DNA from: [Pseudopropionibacterium] massiliense
GTDB taxonomy: Bacteria > Actinomycetota > Actinomycetes > Propionibacteriales > Propionibacteriaceae
Direction: 5' to 3'
Assembly: GCF_900607225.1 (NCBI RefSeq)
Contig: NZ_LR027842.1
Coordinates: 3,268,081-3,332,080, forward strand
DNA: 64,000 nucleotides
Positions 27,343-36,245 of the stretch are shown here, in pieces. The translations under genes and the position numbers were made by a program. The notes beneath the pieces were generated by a model. That model saw nothing but the letters and a program-made list of their open reading frames with translations. It was not told where the DNA came from and searched no databases. Position 1 is the stretch's first letter. Each line of letters starts with the position of its first letter.

Positions 27343-28566
27343 ATGAGCACAGAGAAGAGCACCGGGTTCAGGTTCGGGGTCCTGCCCCGGATCGTGGTTG
27401 CCATCGCGCTGGGGATCCTCCTGGGGTCGGTCCTACCCACCTGGGCCACCCGGATCTTCGTCACCTTCAACGACATCTTCGGCCAGTTCCTGAGCTTCTC
27501 CATCCCGCTGATCATCGTCGGGTTGATCACCCCGGCCATCGGGGAGCTGGGTCGCGGCGCGGGCAAGTGGCTGGCGCTGACCGCCGGTCTGGCCTACGCC
27601 TCCACCCTCTTCGCCGGGCTGATGGGGCTCGGCGCGTCCCTGCTGGTGCTGCCCCAGGTGCTGCCCGCCGAGACGGGCGCCCTCAGCAACCCGGAGGACG
27701 CCCTGCTCAAGCCCTACTTCTCCATTGAGATACCGCCGCTGTTCGGGGTCATGACCGCGCTCATCCTGGCCTTCGTCATCGGCGTCGCACTCACCGCCAT
27801 CGACGGCAGGGCGCTGCGCAGCGGATTCGAGGAGTTCCGCGACGTCGTCAATCTCGTGATCTCGAAGATCATCATCCCGCTGCTGCCGATCTACATCTTC
27901 GGCATCTTCCTCAACATGACCCAGGGCGGTCAGGTGCTGACCGTCATCGCCACCTTCCTGGGTGTGGTGGTGTTCGTGTTCATCCTCACCTGGATCATGC
28001 TGCTGCTCCAGTACCTCGTCGCCGGGGCCGTCACCGGACGCAACCCGTTCCGGATGCTGGGCACCATGCTGCCCGCCTACCTCACCGCGCTGGGCACCTC
28101 CTCGTCGGCGGCGACGATCCCCGTCACGCTGCGCCAGTCGATCAAGTCGGGGACCTCGGAGCCGGTTGCGTCGTTCGCGATCCCACTGTGCGCCACCATC
28201 CACCTGGCCGGGTCGACCATCAAGATCACCTGCTTCTCCCTGGCCGTGATGATGCTCTCCGGCATCCCCATCGACCCGGTGCTGATGATCGGGTTCATCT
28301 GCATGCTCGGCGTCATGATGGTGGCCGCCCCGGGGGTTCCCGGCGGCGCGATCGTCACCGCGGCGGGCCTGTTGCAGTCGATGCTCGGGTTCAACGAGGC
28401 GCAGGTCGGCCTGATGATCGCCACCTACATCGCCATCGACTCCTTCGGCACCGCCACCAACGTCACCGGCGACGGGGCCATCGCCGCCATCGTCGACCGC
28501 ATCATCTCCCGTCGTCACCGGCTGCAGATCACCCAGGATCCCGACCCCGAACCCTCCGCCTCGTGA
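27343..28566 (+). CDS. Dicarboxylate/amino acid:cation symporter (DAACS family)
   Basis: 407 residues starting MSTEKSTGFRFGVLPRIVVAIALGILLGSVLP. An in-frame ATG 54 bases upstream gives a less plausible N-terminus. About eight membrane helices are present, plus the family re-entrant loops: LTALGTSSSAATIPVTL is the serine-rich HP1 hairpin (SSSAAT). The NMTQGG block of TM7 is present as FLNMTQGGQ and the TM8 region as TYIAIDSFGTATNVTGD. This matches bacterial GltP/DctA transporters, which take up glutamate, aspartate or C4-dicarboxylates with Na+ or H+. Substrate cannot be fixed from sequence. Confidence 0.9.
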   Translation: MSTEKSTGFRFGVLPRIVVAIALGILLGSVLPTWATRIFVTFNDIFGQFLSFSIPLIIVGLITPAIGELGRGAGKWLALTAGLAYASTLFAGLMGLGASLLVLPQVLPAETGALSNPEDALLKPYFSIEIPPLFGVMTALILAFVIGVALTAIDGRALRSGFEEFRDVVNLVISKIIIPLLPIYIFGIFLNMTQGGQVLTVIATFLGVVVFVFILTWIMLLLQYLVAGAVTGRNPFRMLGTMLPAYLTALGTSSSAATIPVTLRQSIKSGTSEPVASFAIPLCATIHLAGSTIKITCFSLAVMMLSGIPIDPVLMIGFICMLGVMMVAAPGVPGGAIVTAAGLLQSMLGFNEAQVGLMIATYIAIDSFGTATNVTGDGAIAAIVDRIISRRHRLQITQDPDPEPSAS

Positions 28567-28633
28567 TGGGCACCGCTTCCCCTTTTGGAATGCAGCGGTA
28601 GCGTGTGAATCATCCACATCGAGGAGGATTCAG

Positions 28634-29044
28634 ATGAGCGACGCAGCATTTGACAGCATCTTCCCTCGCGGGGAGAAGAACACGGCGTTCGGGAAGTACT
28701 TCACGGGCCAGAGCTACCTGAACATGCTCAACACCGAAGGGGTGGCGGTGGCCAACGTCACCTTCGAGCCGGGCTGCCGCAACAACTGGCACATTCACCA
28801 CGCGTCGAGGGGTGGCGGGCAGATCCTTCTGTGCACGGCGGGGAGCGGCTGGTTCCAGGCCGAGGGCGAGGCCCCCGTCAGCCTGGAACCGGGCTCGGTC
28901 GTGACCATCCCAGCGAATCGCAAGCACTGGCACGGCGCCAAGAAGGACTCGTGGTTCAGCCACATCGCCATTGAGGTGCCGGGCGAGGACACCCGCAACG
29001 AGTGGTGCGAGCCCGTTTCCGACGAGTACTACGACAGCCTCTGA
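28634..29044 (+). CDS. Cupin-domain protein
   Basis: 136 residues, ATG 28634 behind GAGGAGGATTC. Cupin motif 1 is NNWHIHHASRGGGQILLCTAGSGW and motif 2 PGSVVTIPANRKHWHGAKKDSWFSHIAIE. The metal-binding His residues (HIHH ... H) are intact. Single-domain cupins of this type are often called carboxymuconolactone decarboxylase-associated or YQ-type cupins. The substrate is unknown. It stands alone after the symporter. Confidence 0.85.
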   Translation: MSDAAFDSIFPRGEKNTAFGKYFTGQSYLNMLNTEGVAVANVTFEPGCRNNWHIHHASRGGGQILLCTAGSGWFQAEGEAPVSLEPGSVVTIPANRKHWHGAKKDSWFSHIAIEVPGEDTRNEWCEPVSDEYYDSL

Positions 29045-29080
29045 CCGGCGGTTGGCGCAATCCCGGGATTTTCACGGTTT

Positions 29081-29139
29081 TGCAGCACTCAACTCCGTTT
29101 TGACCGCCAAATCGGGGTTTGACGGCTTTGAGTGCTGCA
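29081..29139. terminator. Long inverted repeat after the cupin gene
   Basis: TGCAGCACTCAA at 29081-29092 and TTGAGTGCTGCA at 29128-29139 are perfect 12-bp arms enclosing a 35-base loop that itself has partial dyads. TGCAGCACTC recurs at 17889. It probably terminates the cupin transcript and the remnant on the other strand. Confidence 0.45.
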
Positions 29140-29392
29140 TTACCGGGTGGTTTCGTCCGGGCGCAGCCGGTCGCGGATGACCCGCGGTGCGCCATCACCG
29201 TAGAACACCCCCTCCTTGGCCTTGACCACCGCGACCAGCACAAAACTGAGGGTGATCAGCAGAGCCCAGCTCCCAAACTTGCCGACATGCACGAGACGCC
29301 ATCCGCCGAGCTGGTCAGGATAGCTCCAAGCCCCCAGAAGAGTGGCGGCGTTCTCCGCCAGCCACAGGAAAGCACCGATCAGGACGTAGCCC
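29140..29392 (-). pseudogene. 3' fragment of a DUF817 gene (duplicate of 33085-33340)
   Basis: The minus frame reads ENAATLLGAWSYPDQLGGW..., GKFGSWALLITLSFVL and DRLRPDETTR, then TAA. It follows the C-terminal ~80 residues of the intact DUF817 protein at 33085-33978 with only scattered substitutions. The rest of the gene is missing. It flanks the far side of the PadR/GH3 block, so it marks a duplication or recombination scar. Confidence 0.8.
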
Positions 29393-29422
29393 TGCCCACC
29401 TCGATGCCCGGCCGGTTCCGGC

Positions 29423-30738
29423 TCACCGTGGACGCAACCTGTCCGACGCCAACCCCGGTAGGCGCTGGAAGGCGATGACGGCCCCGAGCGCCGGTGCCAC
29501 CAGAAAGAGCAACGACCAGGCGAGTATCCAGGCGATCGCCGCGTATGCCAGCCCCACCGCGATGCCGCTCAACACCCGCCGGCACCCGGGAAGCCGCAAC
29601 CGGGTGATGAGCATCCACGCGACCGCCGCACCTCCGAGCACCCCGGAGATCTGGAGAGCATGCACCATGCCATCTCCCGGCCCGGGAGGAACCACCTGGA
29701 ACGCGACGGCGACCACGGCACTGGAGACACTCAGGAGGACGGCCGGCCCCCAGACGTGCACTGGACCACGGGGCCACGAGGCTCACGCGACACCACCAAC
29801 AGCGCACTGGCGGCCGCGCAGGACCACACGGTCAGGCAGAGAATCTGGACTCCCCGCACCATGAGCTCGCCGCCCCCGGCAACATCCCTCACCCCGGCCA
29901 CGAAACATCCGGCACCCACCACGCCCAGAATGGCGGACACGGCCCCGAGGAACCTCGCCAGGCGCGCCCCGGAAGGAGGCACGCTGTCCGCCGGTGTGCG
30001 CCGCGTCCGTGTCTCCCGGCCCGCCAGCACCATCGCGCCGGCGGCCAACACCGTCACGTAGGGGGACAACTGCGTGGGCATTCCCATGACGAGAGGGGTG
30101 ATGAGAGCCCCGGCACCGATTCCGATGAGGAGACGAACAGGCCGGGACAGCCTCTAGAGACACGACAGCCCATCGGTGATGATGCTCACCGCAGCCACAC
30201 GAAACGGCACCGCGCACAGCAGCAACGGAAGGAAGAGCTGCCCGGCCAGGGGAATGGGCTGGTCGGCGTCGGCCGCATCGAACCGGATGCTCCAGGACAC
30301 CCACGCCAGGCTTCCGGCCAGGGCCGCCAGCGCCCCGGCGACGGTCGCCAGCAGAGCATGGGGATCAGGCAGGATTCCACGTTCCCGGGCCACTGCTGCG
30401 AGCGAGATGACGAGCAGGACGGGAGCAGTCGTCATGATCAACTGCACTGCCGGATCCGGGACCCAGGCCCTCAGCTCCCGCGGGGCGGCGAAGATCCAGA
30501 GCAGACCGCCGGAGTTCAGGACGACTGCCACGATCGCGGAACGCCACGCCAGAGCGGCATCCAACCGCGTCCCGACCCCGTGGGTGAACGCCGACCAGCG
30601 CTCCCCCCACGAGGGAACGGTGCGACCACGCCGCTCGGCATCGTCGAGCATCACCCCCAGCAGCGCATCGCCGTTGCGTTCCCGCCACGGCCTCGGATAC
30701 CACCGCAGCAGCTTCCGGTACTTCTGTTCGTCGGCCAT
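29423..30738 (-). pseudogene. Multi-spanning membrane protein gene broken by a stop and a frameshift
   Basis: From ATG 30738 (MADEQKYRKLLRWYPRPWRERNG, a motif common in proteins following PadR regulators) the frame runs to TAG at 30154-30156. After the stop the same frame continues SRPVRLLIGIGAGALITPLVMG... with membrane helices to about 29731. Near 29755 the frame must shift to continue HVWGPAVLLSVSSAVVAVAFQVV... to the stop at 29423. One stop plus one frameshift in a single predicted ~430-residue protein points to decay. The first 194 residues could still be made. It overlaps the PadR gene end by one base spacing and was surely its partner. Confidence 0.6.
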
Positions 30739-30739
30739 G

Positions 30740-31081
30740 TCACGCGCCCGTCAGACGCGGAGCCGGTCCCCACGCGGGACCCAGACCGACGCGGGCTGCT
30801 CGCACGGACCGCTCCAGCACGGCGGTTTCGGCGGCCAGCAGACGCTTCCCGTCCTCGGTGATGCGGTAGTAACGCCGCACCCGGCCGTCGACGACCTCCT
30901 CCCCGTCCTGCTGGATCGATCCGTCGCGTTCGAGCCGTTCGAGGGCGGCGTAGAGAGTGGTCGGTTTGAGAGCGACGAGGCCCTCGGAGGCCAGGTCGGC
31001 CTCCCGCATGATCTGGTACCCGTGGCGGCGGCCGCCCGCGAGCACCACGAGAATCCAGAACACCGGTTGCGACATGGACAT
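30740..31081 (-). CDS. PadR-family transcriptional regulator
   Basis: 113 residues. FWILVVLAGGRRHGYQIMREADLASEGLVALKPTTLYAALERLERDGSI and GRVRRYYRITEDGKRLLAAE are the PadR winged-helix core. The start ATG 31081 is preceded by TAACAT and six bases, indicating a leaderless transcript. It represses its own operon in known cases. The downstream membrane gene starts two bases after its stop. Confidence 0.88.
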   Translation of the reverse strand: MSMSQPVFWILVVLAGGRRHGYQIMREADLASEGLVALKPTTLYAALERLERDGSIQQDGEEVVDGRVRRYYRITEDGKRLLAAETAVLERSVRAARVGLGPAWGPAPRLTGA

Positions 31082-31175
31082 GCGGGCATGTTACTCCATC
31101 AACGGGCATATTCCGCAATCCGGATGGTTGGGCCGCGACCCGCCCGCACGGACAAGGGTCAGCGGCCCTCGGTGG

Positions 31176-32912
31176 TCACCAGCTGAGGCCGGTGCCGACC
31201 GGGATGGAACCACCGTCCGGGGCCGGGATCGCGACCGGCAGCTTGCCCTGCGGCTTCTGCCCGCCGGTGATGATCGTGGCCAGCGGGGCCGCCATCAGCG
31301 ACTGGTCGGAGTAGGTGCACAGCGCCGCGGCGGAGCCGTAGCGGCCCACATCGTAGGGGTTTCCGACCGCCACCGCGATCACCCTGAGACCCGCGTCGTG
31401 GAGGGCGTTCACGAGATCGGCCTGTTCCGTGTTCTCGGCGACGTTGTAGGTCAGCGCGACGACGGCGTCCACCGACCCGGCGGCCTGCTGCACCTGGGCG
31501 GCCTGGTCGGCGGTGGGGTGGTCGTCGATGGTCACGACCGACACGTTCGCCCCGGTCTTTCCGAGGGCCTCGCCGAACTCCTTGACGAAACCGGCACGGG
31601 AGCCGACGACGAGCACCTTCGATCCACTCGCGGACAGCGGCAGCGCGTTGTCGTTGCGCACCAGGGTGATGGCCCGGGTCGCCACCCTGTCGACCGCCTG
31701 GCGGGTACCTTCACCACCGATGTTGCGGAGGTCCTCCTCCTCGCGCGGACCCTGGGAGTACTTCATCCGCAGCACCCGCTTGGCCTTGCGGTCGATGTCC
31801 TGTTCCGTGAGCCTGCCGGAACCCACCGCCGCGACGACGGCAGCGTGCGCGGCGCGCGGATCGGCCGACATCAGGAGCTGGTCGGCACCCGCTTCGAGGG
31901 CCATGACGGCAAGCTCGGCGTCGCCGTAGCGCTGCCGCAGGGAGGGTTCGGTGAGCGCGTCGGTGATGACGATGCCGCCGTAGCGGAACTCCTTGCGCAG
32001 GATCCCGGTGATGATGGGGGCACTGAGGGAGGCCGGGAGACCCGACGGGTCGAGGGCGGGAGCGACGATGTGTCCGACGAGCACCGTGTTCACATAGCTG
32101 GTGTTGGTGAGCTGCTTGAACGGCACGGCATCGATCCGGTCCCAGTCCTCACGTGAGTGGTTGAGCACCGGCAGGCCGTCAGGCCCCTGGGTGACGTCTC
32201 CGCCCCCAGGGAATCTCTGAATGCCCGACAGGATGGGGCCACCCAGCTGCGCGCCGTCGACGAAGTTGCGCACCCGCCGGGTGACGATGTCGGGATCGGA
32301 GCCGTGGGAGCGCACTCCCCGAACCGGATTGCTGGGATTGGACTCCACGTCGGCGACGATTCCCAGGTAGGAGTTGATTCCCAGGACTCCGGCTTCCTTG
32401 GGTTGGTAATCGTTGATACCCCACCCGATGGCGACGCTCCCCTGGACGGCCCCGAAGGCCATCTCGTTGGGGAACTCCGTGATCGGGATGCCCTGGGCTC
32501 GCAGCTCGTTGCCGGAGCGCGTGGTCACCACCTGCAGCGCGGGTCGACCGCCCTGCATGGCCGCGTTCTGCAACGCATTCGTGAAATCTTGGACCTTCTT
32601 CGCCGACCCCCCGAAGTCGCCCGTCTCAGAGGTGATGACGACGCCTCCAAGACGTAGCTGCTGCACCACATCGACGGGTCGAGCTACCCCATAGAGGGCT
32701 TCGTTGCGCGAGTCCGCCTCGGTGGCGCTCGTGCCATGGATGTGCTGGACGAATAGCTGGCTCACCTTGTCCTCGAGTGACATCGTCGCCAGCAGCTTCG
32801 TTGCGAATTCCGCATCAGGACTTTCCTCGGCCCTGGTGGGCAGGCTGACTGCGGCTGCGGCGAGCGCTCCGGCCCCTGCGCCGAGCAGTACACGACGGGA
32901 AACGGTGGACAT
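31176..32912 (-). CDS. Glycoside hydrolase family 3 protein (exported, NagZ-like)
   Basis: 578 residues from ATG 32912 behind AAAGGAG. The N-terminal Tat-type signal SRRVLLGAGAGALAAAAVSL is followed by the family 3 barrel (LLATMSLEDKVSQLFVQHIHG). The nucleophile region is GGIVITDALTEPSLRQRYG (Asp in ITDAL), and the second alpha/beta domain has GSKVLVVGSRAGFVKEF... The canonical KHFPGHGDT..DSH loop of NagZ-type N-acetylhexosaminidases is altered to IQRFPGGGDV...LNHS, so the usual His/Asp acid-base pair is doubtful. Possible roles are peptidoglycan or glycan hydrolysis at the cell surface, or a non-hydrolytic protein. Confidence 0.82.
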   Translation of the reverse strand: MSTVSRRVLLGAGAGALAAAAVSLPTRAEESPDAEFATKLLATMSLEDKVSQLFVQHIHGTSATEADSRNEALYGVARPVDVVQQLRLGGVVITSETGDFGGSAKKVQDFTNALQNAAMQGGRPALQVVTTRSGNELRAQGIPITEFPNEMAFGAVQGSVAIGWGINDYQPKEAGVLGINSYLGIVADVESNPSNPVRGVRSHGSDPDIVTRRVRNFVDGAQLGGPILSGIQRFPGGGDVTQGPDGLPVLNHSREDWDRIDAVPFKQLTNTSYVNTVLVGHIVAPALDPSGLPASLSAPIITGILRKEFRYGGIVITDALTEPSLRQRYGDAELAVMALEAGADQLLMSADPRAAHAAVVAAVGSGRLTEQDIDRKAKRVLRMKYSQGPREEEDLRNIGGEGTRQAVDRVATRAITLVRNDNALPLSASGSKVLVVGSRAGFVKEFGEALGKTGANVSVVTIDDHPTADQAAQVQQAAGSVDAVVALTYNVAENTEQADLVNALHDAGLRVIAVAVGNPYDVGRYGSAAALCTYSDQSLMAAPLATIITGGQKPQGKLPVAIPAPDGGSIPVGTGLSW

Positions 32913-33084
32913 ATCCACTCCTTTTGGTTGCGAACCCCGATCTCCGGGGCTCTGGATGTTGCGCCTCCCCCGAGGCCTGGCCTCCAGTCGTCACGCTGCC
33001 ACAGTTCGGAGATAATTGAAAGAGCAACCATCGGGGTGTCTCAGGAAACGGACAATTCGATGCCTCTGGATCTCCCGGTCCGCC

Positions 33085-33978
33085 TCACCGGATGGTTTCG
33101 TCCGGACGCAACCGGTCGCGGGTGACTCGCGGCGCGCCGGCGCCGTAGAGCACCCCTTCCTTGGCCTTGACCGCCGCGACGAGCACGAAGCTGAGGGTGA
33201 TCAGCAGCGCCCAGCTCCCGAACTTACCGACGTGCACGAGATGCCATCCGCCGAGCTGGTCGGGATAGCTCCAGGCACCCAGGAGGGTGGCGACGTTCTC
33301 CGCCAGCCACAGGAAACCGCCGATCAGGATGAAGGCCTGCACGGTCGGCATCCAGTAGCGGTCGCCGCCGACGGTGAAGTGGACGGTGGAGCCCCACAAC
33401 GCCACGAGGAAGGCGACGGCGATCAGCCAGCGCAGGTCGGCGATGACGTGGTGGGTGAAGAAATTGAGGTAGGCGGCCACCGCCAGCAGGCTCACCGACA
33501 CCCAGCGAAACCCGCCGACGTGCAGGTCGAAACGACGGAATGCCTGGCAGATGTAGGACCCCACCGAGGCGTACATGAACCCGGAGAACACCGGCACCCC
33601 CGCGATTCGCACCATCCCGGCGTCGGGGTAGCTCCACGACCCGACGTGCACCTTGAACACCTCGAGGGCCAGGCCGATCAGGTGGAAGGCGCAGATGACG
33701 CAGAGCTCGCGCCAGGTCTCCAGCCTCAGGACCACGAACGCCACCTGCACGACGACCACGTAGACCAGCAGCGCGTCGTACCGGGCGATGGGCATCGCGA
33801 CGCGACCCCAGATCACGGAGGTGACGGCCAAACCGAGGAAGATCGCGATCGGGAAGGCGCAGCAGGCCAGCTCGATGAGCGCGAACTGGACCATCCGGAC
33901 GGGCAACAACCGCAACCGGGTCAGGGGGCGACGTTCAGCAGGCACTCCGGGATTGTGCCCGACGAACGGTGCGAGCAT
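33085..33978 (-). CDS. DUF817 integral membrane protein
   Basis: 297 residues with about eight to nine hydrophobic spans. The conserved family blocks are seen: HLIGLALEVFKVHVGSWSYPD, FSGFMYASVGSYICQAFR, FFTHHVIADLRW and WLAENVATLLGAWSYPDQ...GWHLVHVGKFGSWALLI. Function of DUF817 (YoaT-like) proteins is unknown. The start ATG 33978 is the first plausible one; ATG further in (MVQFALIEL) is an alternative that removes an Arg-rich leader. Its 3' end is duplicated at 29140-29392. Confidence 0.85.
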   Translation of the reverse strand: MLAPFVGHNPGVPAERRPLTRLRLLPVRMVQFALIELACCAFPIAIFLGLAVTSVIWGRVAMPIARYDALLVYVVVVQVAFVVLRLETWRELCVICAFHLIGLALEVFKVHVGSWSYPDAGMVRIAGVPVFSGFMYASVGSYICQAFRRFDLHVGGFRWVSVSLLAVAAYLNFFTHHVIADLRWLIAVAFLVALWGSTVHFTVGGDRYWMPTVQAFILIGGFLWLAENVATLLGAWSYPDQLGGWHLVHVGKFGSWALLITLSFVLVAAVKAKEGVLYGAGAPRVTRDRLRPDETIR

Positions 33979-34207
33979 GTTCGCGGGCTTTCCCGGGGAG
34001 GGTTTCGGCCGTCCTCGTCGAGCGCGTGAACCAGCCCACGCCGCCGGTGAGGCGCCGGCGCTTCGCAGCCGCGTCTCACACCCCGGAGTTTGCCGCGTGA
34101 GCCCCGTGAGGGCCTCGTCACGCAGGGTGGTTGCGATGTTCAGCCTCGGTGCGATGTCTCACGGATCGCCTGATACCGGTTGATCCCGTCACCGTGCTCG
34201 GCCCGCC

Positions 34208-35329
34208 TCAGATTCCGGCGCGAGGATCGGGTCTTCCGACGTGGTTGAACTCATAGATCATGTCTCCCGACTCCGAGGTGACGCCGCTTCCATCGTCGAT
34301 CCGGAGGGTCGCGGTGGCGTAATAGCGCATGTAGGTGGGTTGGATACCCATCTGATCGTAGCGGGCCTTCATGCCCTCACCGGACATGCCGTAGCGGTCA
34401 CCCCGGTCGGCGTCGCCGTAGGTGTCGCGAAACTCGATCAGCTCGACCCACTCGATGTCGAGGGTGGCCGTCACGTCCCCGTCGTGGAAGACGTAGTGGG
34501 CTCGTCTCGGGTAGTCCTTGCCGGTCGCCTCGTCGTGGTAGGTCTCGACGACACGCTCCACCGGTTGGCGGTTGTCGAGGACGAGCTTCCCCGCGGCGTC
34601 CATGACACCGAGGATCGGGATGTTGGTGAAACCGAACCTCTCCGAGGTGGTGAAGTCATAAATGACGGCGGTGAAACGTTCACCGTAGAACCGCCCCCAC
34701 AACCAGTGGTGCCAGGCCACGAAGGGATGGATGTTCATCCACTGGTGGTCGTGGTAGCCGCTTCCCACGATCTCCCAGGTCCTTCCGCCCGCGGTGGCGG
34801 TGCCGGTCACCCGGTTCCTGGGGATCGAGAAGTCGGTGTAGTAGTACTCGTCGCCGGAGCCGAGCGCCACGTGTGCGGTGCCCCCGGGGCGGAACGGTTC
34901 GACCAGCGCCTCGTAGCGCAGGTCGACCCCGACCCCGTTCACCGGGGCGACCACCACGCGGTATTCCCTCAGGTCGCCGGTCGCGGAGTGCCGGCCGTAA
35001 CGCACGTGGCAGCGATCGCCGGCCATCTCCGCGTCCGCGGGGTCGACCTCGATGAAGTCGACGAACTCCCGGCCGTCGGGGGTGGTCACGTTGACGTTGA
35101 GGTTCGGGCTGCCGACCTCCCTACCCATGTCGCCGGGCATCTTGGGGCGGAATCCGACGACGATCTTGGTGCCGTCCTCGGCGGTCGCGTCGAAGTACCA
35201 GACCTCGTTGTGCATCGGTTCGTCGGTGTCGCGGCGCCCGTCCTCCCAGGCCCGGACGACACCTGCCTCCAGGCCGAGGTGTTCGAGGTCCTCGGGGCGG
35301 TCCATGAGTCGCGCCGTGGTCATGTTCAT
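34208..35329 (-). CDS. Lipocalin/AttH (CrtC-like) domain protein
   Basis: 373 residues from ATG 35329 behind GGCGGAG. EVWYFDATAEDGTKIVVGFRPK, DFSIPRNRVTGTATAGGRTWEIVGSGYHDHQWMN, WHHWLWGRFYGERFTAVIYDF and AHYVFHDGDVTATL fit the AttH/carotenoid 1,2-hydratase-like lipocalin family. The YHDHQWMN block is typical. Such proteins act on or carry hydrophobic terpenoid or lipid molecules. No signal peptide. It follows the 265-residue gene by 24 bases and is under the divergent TetR. Confidence 0.8.
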   Translation of the reverse strand: MNMTTARLMDRPEDLEHLGLEAGVVRAWEDGRRDTDEPMHNEVWYFDATAEDGTKIVVGFRPKMPGDMGREVGSPNLNVNVTTPDGREFVDFIEVDPADAEMAGDRCHVRYGRHSATGDLREYRVVVAPVNGVGVDLRYEALVEPFRPGGTAHVALGSGDEYYYTDFSIPRNRVTGTATAGGRTWEIVGSGYHDHQWMNIHPFVAWHHWLWGRFYGERFTAVIYDFTTSERFGFTNIPILGVMDAAGKLVLDNRQPVERVVETYHDEATGKDYPRRAHYVFHDGDVTATLDIEWVELIEFRDTYGDADRGDRYGMSGEGMKARYDQMGIQPTYMRYYATATLRIDDGSGVTSESGDMIYEFNHVGRPDPRAGI

Positions 35330-35353
35330 CTCCGCCGTCGTCTCGTTCGGGTT

Positions 35354-36151
35354 TCAGGCGTTCTGCTTCGCGGCGTGGGCGGTCTTGACGGAGTTCAGGA
35401 TCTCCAGGGCGAAATGGATTTTGTGTCCGTCGGCGACGGCCCTGGGGGCCTTCCGGGGGCAGAAGAAGATCGACTTCACCCGGAATCCGTCCTCGCGGGG
35501 CCGGAACTGGTGGAAAGCGCCGACGTGGATGTCGGTGTCGTCGCTCAGGAGCAGGGCGGATCCGTAGATGCGCACGGGGTAGTCGGGGTCGGGCCCGAAG
35601 GGCATAGCCTCCGGGATCGCGTCCGGATCCGAGCTGCCCACGCCGTGGAAGGCCGTGGGTTCGCCGAACATCCCGAAGGTCTCCATGCCGCGCTGCCCCG
35701 TGGTGATGTCACCGACGACGAAGAAGTGCTCCGGATTTGCGGCGAGCGCCGCCCGCAGGTCAGCGACCCCACCGAGGACCGCCACGACCTCGGCAATCCC
35801 AACGCCGGTCACGTCGATCTCGATCCCGGCGGTGTGGACGTCTCCGGTCACGTAGCCCTCGTTGTACTGCTTCCAGCGTCGATCGGAGTCGGCAAGCACG
35901 TCGGCGAACAGCTCCGTGACGCCGTCCTCGCCCAGCGACTCGCGGATGTCGAGGGAGATCTGCGCGGCGCGTTCGGGTTCCAGCCAGTTGATGTCGGTGT
36001 GGGACAGGACCCTCCCGCCGTCGCGCACGTCGGCGCCGAGACGTTTGAGTTCGTGGAGGACGTGGAGGGTGCGCTCGTACTCGCAGTGGGCGAGTTGTTC
36101 ATCGGTGTACGCCACCCCGTCGATGATGACCGTGTAGCTGAGATCTGACAT
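35354..36151 (-). CDS. Protein of unknown function paired with the lipocalin-like protein
   Basis: 265 residues starting MSDLSYTVIIDGVAYTDEQL at ATG 36151, behind AAGGAGA. The longer open frame upstream lacks a ribosome site and overlaps the TetR gene. The N-terminal ~90 residues are helical (YERTLHVLHELKRLGADVRD). The C-terminal half looks like beta structure (DITTGQRGMETFGMFGEP, SALLLSDDTDIHVGAFHQFRPREDGFRVKSIFF). I do not recognise the family. It is the first gene of a two-gene operon facing a TetR regulator, so it is probably a catabolic or ligand-handling function induced by a small molecule. Confidence 0.62.
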   Translation of the reverse strand: MSDLSYTVIIDGVAYTDEQLAHCEYERTLHVLHELKRLGADVRDGGRVLSHTDINWLEPERAAQISLDIRESLGEDGVTELFADVLADSDRRWKQYNEGYVTGDVHTAGIEIDVTGVGIAEVVAVLGGVADLRAALAANPEHFFVVGDITTGQRGMETFGMFGEPTAFHGVGSSDPDAIPEAMPFGPDPDYPVRIYGSALLLSDDTDIHVGAFHQFRPREDGFRVKSIFFCPRKAPRAVADGHKIHFALEILNSVKTAHAAKQNA

Positions 36152-36206
36152 GACGTCTCCTTCCTGGACGAGCCCCGTCGGGTGCTCCACGACCAGTAAA
36201 TCAACA

Positions 36207-36224
36207 CTTGTAGAATTATTCAAG
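36207..36224. promoter_or_regulatory. Probable TetR operator in the divergent promoter
   Basis: CTTGTAGAATTATTCAAG is an 18-bp imperfect palindrome (14 of 18 symmetric) in an A/T-rich patch between the divergent genes. It lies just upstream of TACCCT (36234-36239), a -10 six bases before the TetR ATG. Confidence 0.5.
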
Positions 36225-36245
36225 GGGCGGCGGTACCCTGTCGCT

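Noticed and set aside
29081-29139. Second MITE
   Set aside because: Arms are perfect, but there is no flanking target duplication and no second copy of the same length; a terminator is simpler.
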